Shown in pieces: positions 38,311 through 38,611 of a DNA stretch of 38,611 bases. The stretch comes from JANYCG01 sp031392945 (lineage in GTDB: Bacteria > Pseudomonadota > Gammaproteobacteria > Burkholderiales > Burkholderiaceae_C). Below the pieces are notes generated by a model that worked only from the letters and a program-made list of their open reading frames with translations, ran no database searches and was not told where the DNA came from. The position numbers and the translations under genes were made by a program. The stretch spans positions 1-38,611 of the forward strand of contig JANMVT010000219.1 in assembly GCA_031392945.1 (NCBI GenBank). The letters run 5' to 3'. Position 1 is the first letter of the stretch. Each line of letters begins with the position of its first letter.

Positions 38311-38611
38311 TAAAAGCTCCAGCCTTGTATTTGCATAAATTTTTCAAGATCAATGCAAGGCACTTTGAAGTGCTGGCAGACATTGGGAATTTTTGCCGCA
38401 TTGGGCTTGAGCCGCTCTTCCGTGACCACGGTTGCCTTGCGTATCTTGGCGCACGCGATGATGAAGGGGTCGGCTACGGGGGTACCTGTCAAGCGCTGCT
38501 TTTCTCCAATCAAAGCCTGAAAGTGTTGCGTCTGAAATATTTGGGCAACAAAGCGCAGCTCATCGGCTGTGGGGGTTGTGAAAATGTGCTTTCGGTCTTT
38601 AAGCCACTGGT
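38310..38611 (-). CDS. DUF4411 PIN-like nuclease domain protein (C-terminal part)
   Basis: This gene is cut by the right edge; about 100 residues are visible. The text includes DELRFVAQIFQTQHFQALIG, then the PIN-like core VADPFIIACAKIRKATVVTEE, then KIPNVCQHFKVPCIDLEKFM near the C-terminus. This pattern matches DUF4411 proteins, PIN-fold toxins often partnered with an XRE/ImmA-type antitoxin encoded just upstream, which would be outside the window. The stop overlaps the mod start (TAATG), so it is part of the same operon. Toxin function is inferred from family, not shown. Confidence 0.8.
   Translation of the reverse strand, partial: QWLKDRKHIFTTPTADELRFVAQIFQTQHFQALIGEKQRLTGTPVADPFIIACAKIRKATVVTEERLKPNAAKIPNVCQHFKVPCIDLEKFMQIQGWSF

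Noticed and set aside
1..38611. CRISPR array, tRNA or rRNA genes
   Set aside because: No regularly spaced direct repeats and no cloverleaf or rRNA-like sequence was recognised on either strand.

Overview
The window reads as a chromosomal segment of a high-GC betaproteobacterium, most likely Burkholderiales/Comamonadaceae (Polaromonas, Rhodoferax or Variovorax-like). This rests on protein style (argS, rpoN, lptAB, dsbA, glcB), tripartite carboxylate (TRAP) and solute-binding-protein systems, and a dispersed repeat of about 55 bp of a kind I recall from that family. No rRNA, tRNA, CRISPR array or intact insertion sequence was seen. No gene-free stretch exceeds 300 bases.

Layout. (1) 1-7198 is housekeeping: a broken GntR-type regulator at the left edge, then a leftward block of rpoN, lptB and lptA, a strong terminator, dsbA, a SPOR-domain protein and argS. 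(2) 7391-8695 holds a PsiF-like periplasmic protein and a LysR regulator. (3) 8724-21807 is one uninterrupted leftward run of 14 genes. In transcription order they are: an ABC-type solute-binding protein, enoyl-CoA hydratase, PanE-like reductase, VOC protein, MaoC-like hydratase, CaiB-type CoA-transferase, AroE, intradiol ring-cleavage dioxygenase, HpaH/MhpD-like hydratase, TetR regulator, TRAP transporter dctQ-dctM-dctP, AroQ and a second, divergent AroE. A divergent LysR gene (21963-22880) sits at the head of the run. The intergenic region carries a LysR-type box and a Fur-box-like palindrome. The set looks like uptake and catabolism of a hydroaromatic or aromatic acid, but it does not match a textbook pathway.

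(4) 22991-30339 is mixed: an SMR efflux protein, a small methyltransferase directly upstream of an EgtB-type sulfoxide synthase, an NHL beta-propeller lipoprotein, a small protein behind an FNR/Anr-like box, a type II haloacid dehalogenase whose coding sequence contains a copy of the dispersed repeat, and malate synthase G. (5) 30336-38611 is an accessory, defence-like island. It contains a relic of an HTH regulator, a SWIM/SNF2 helicase and a five-gene overlapping leftward operon: PIN-like DUF4411 protein (cut by the window edge), type III-like DNA methyltransferase Mod, zeta-toxin-like kinase, small putative antitoxin, and type III-like restriction helicase-nuclease Res. The kinase and its partner lie between mod and res, and the specificity region of mod is markedly AT-richer than its flanks.

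The strongest candidates for something undescribed are the toxin-antitoxin-like pair nested in the restriction operon, the catabolic run with its ortho-cleavage enzyme next to a meta-pathway-type hydratase, and the EgtB gene paired with a non-EgtD methyltransferase.
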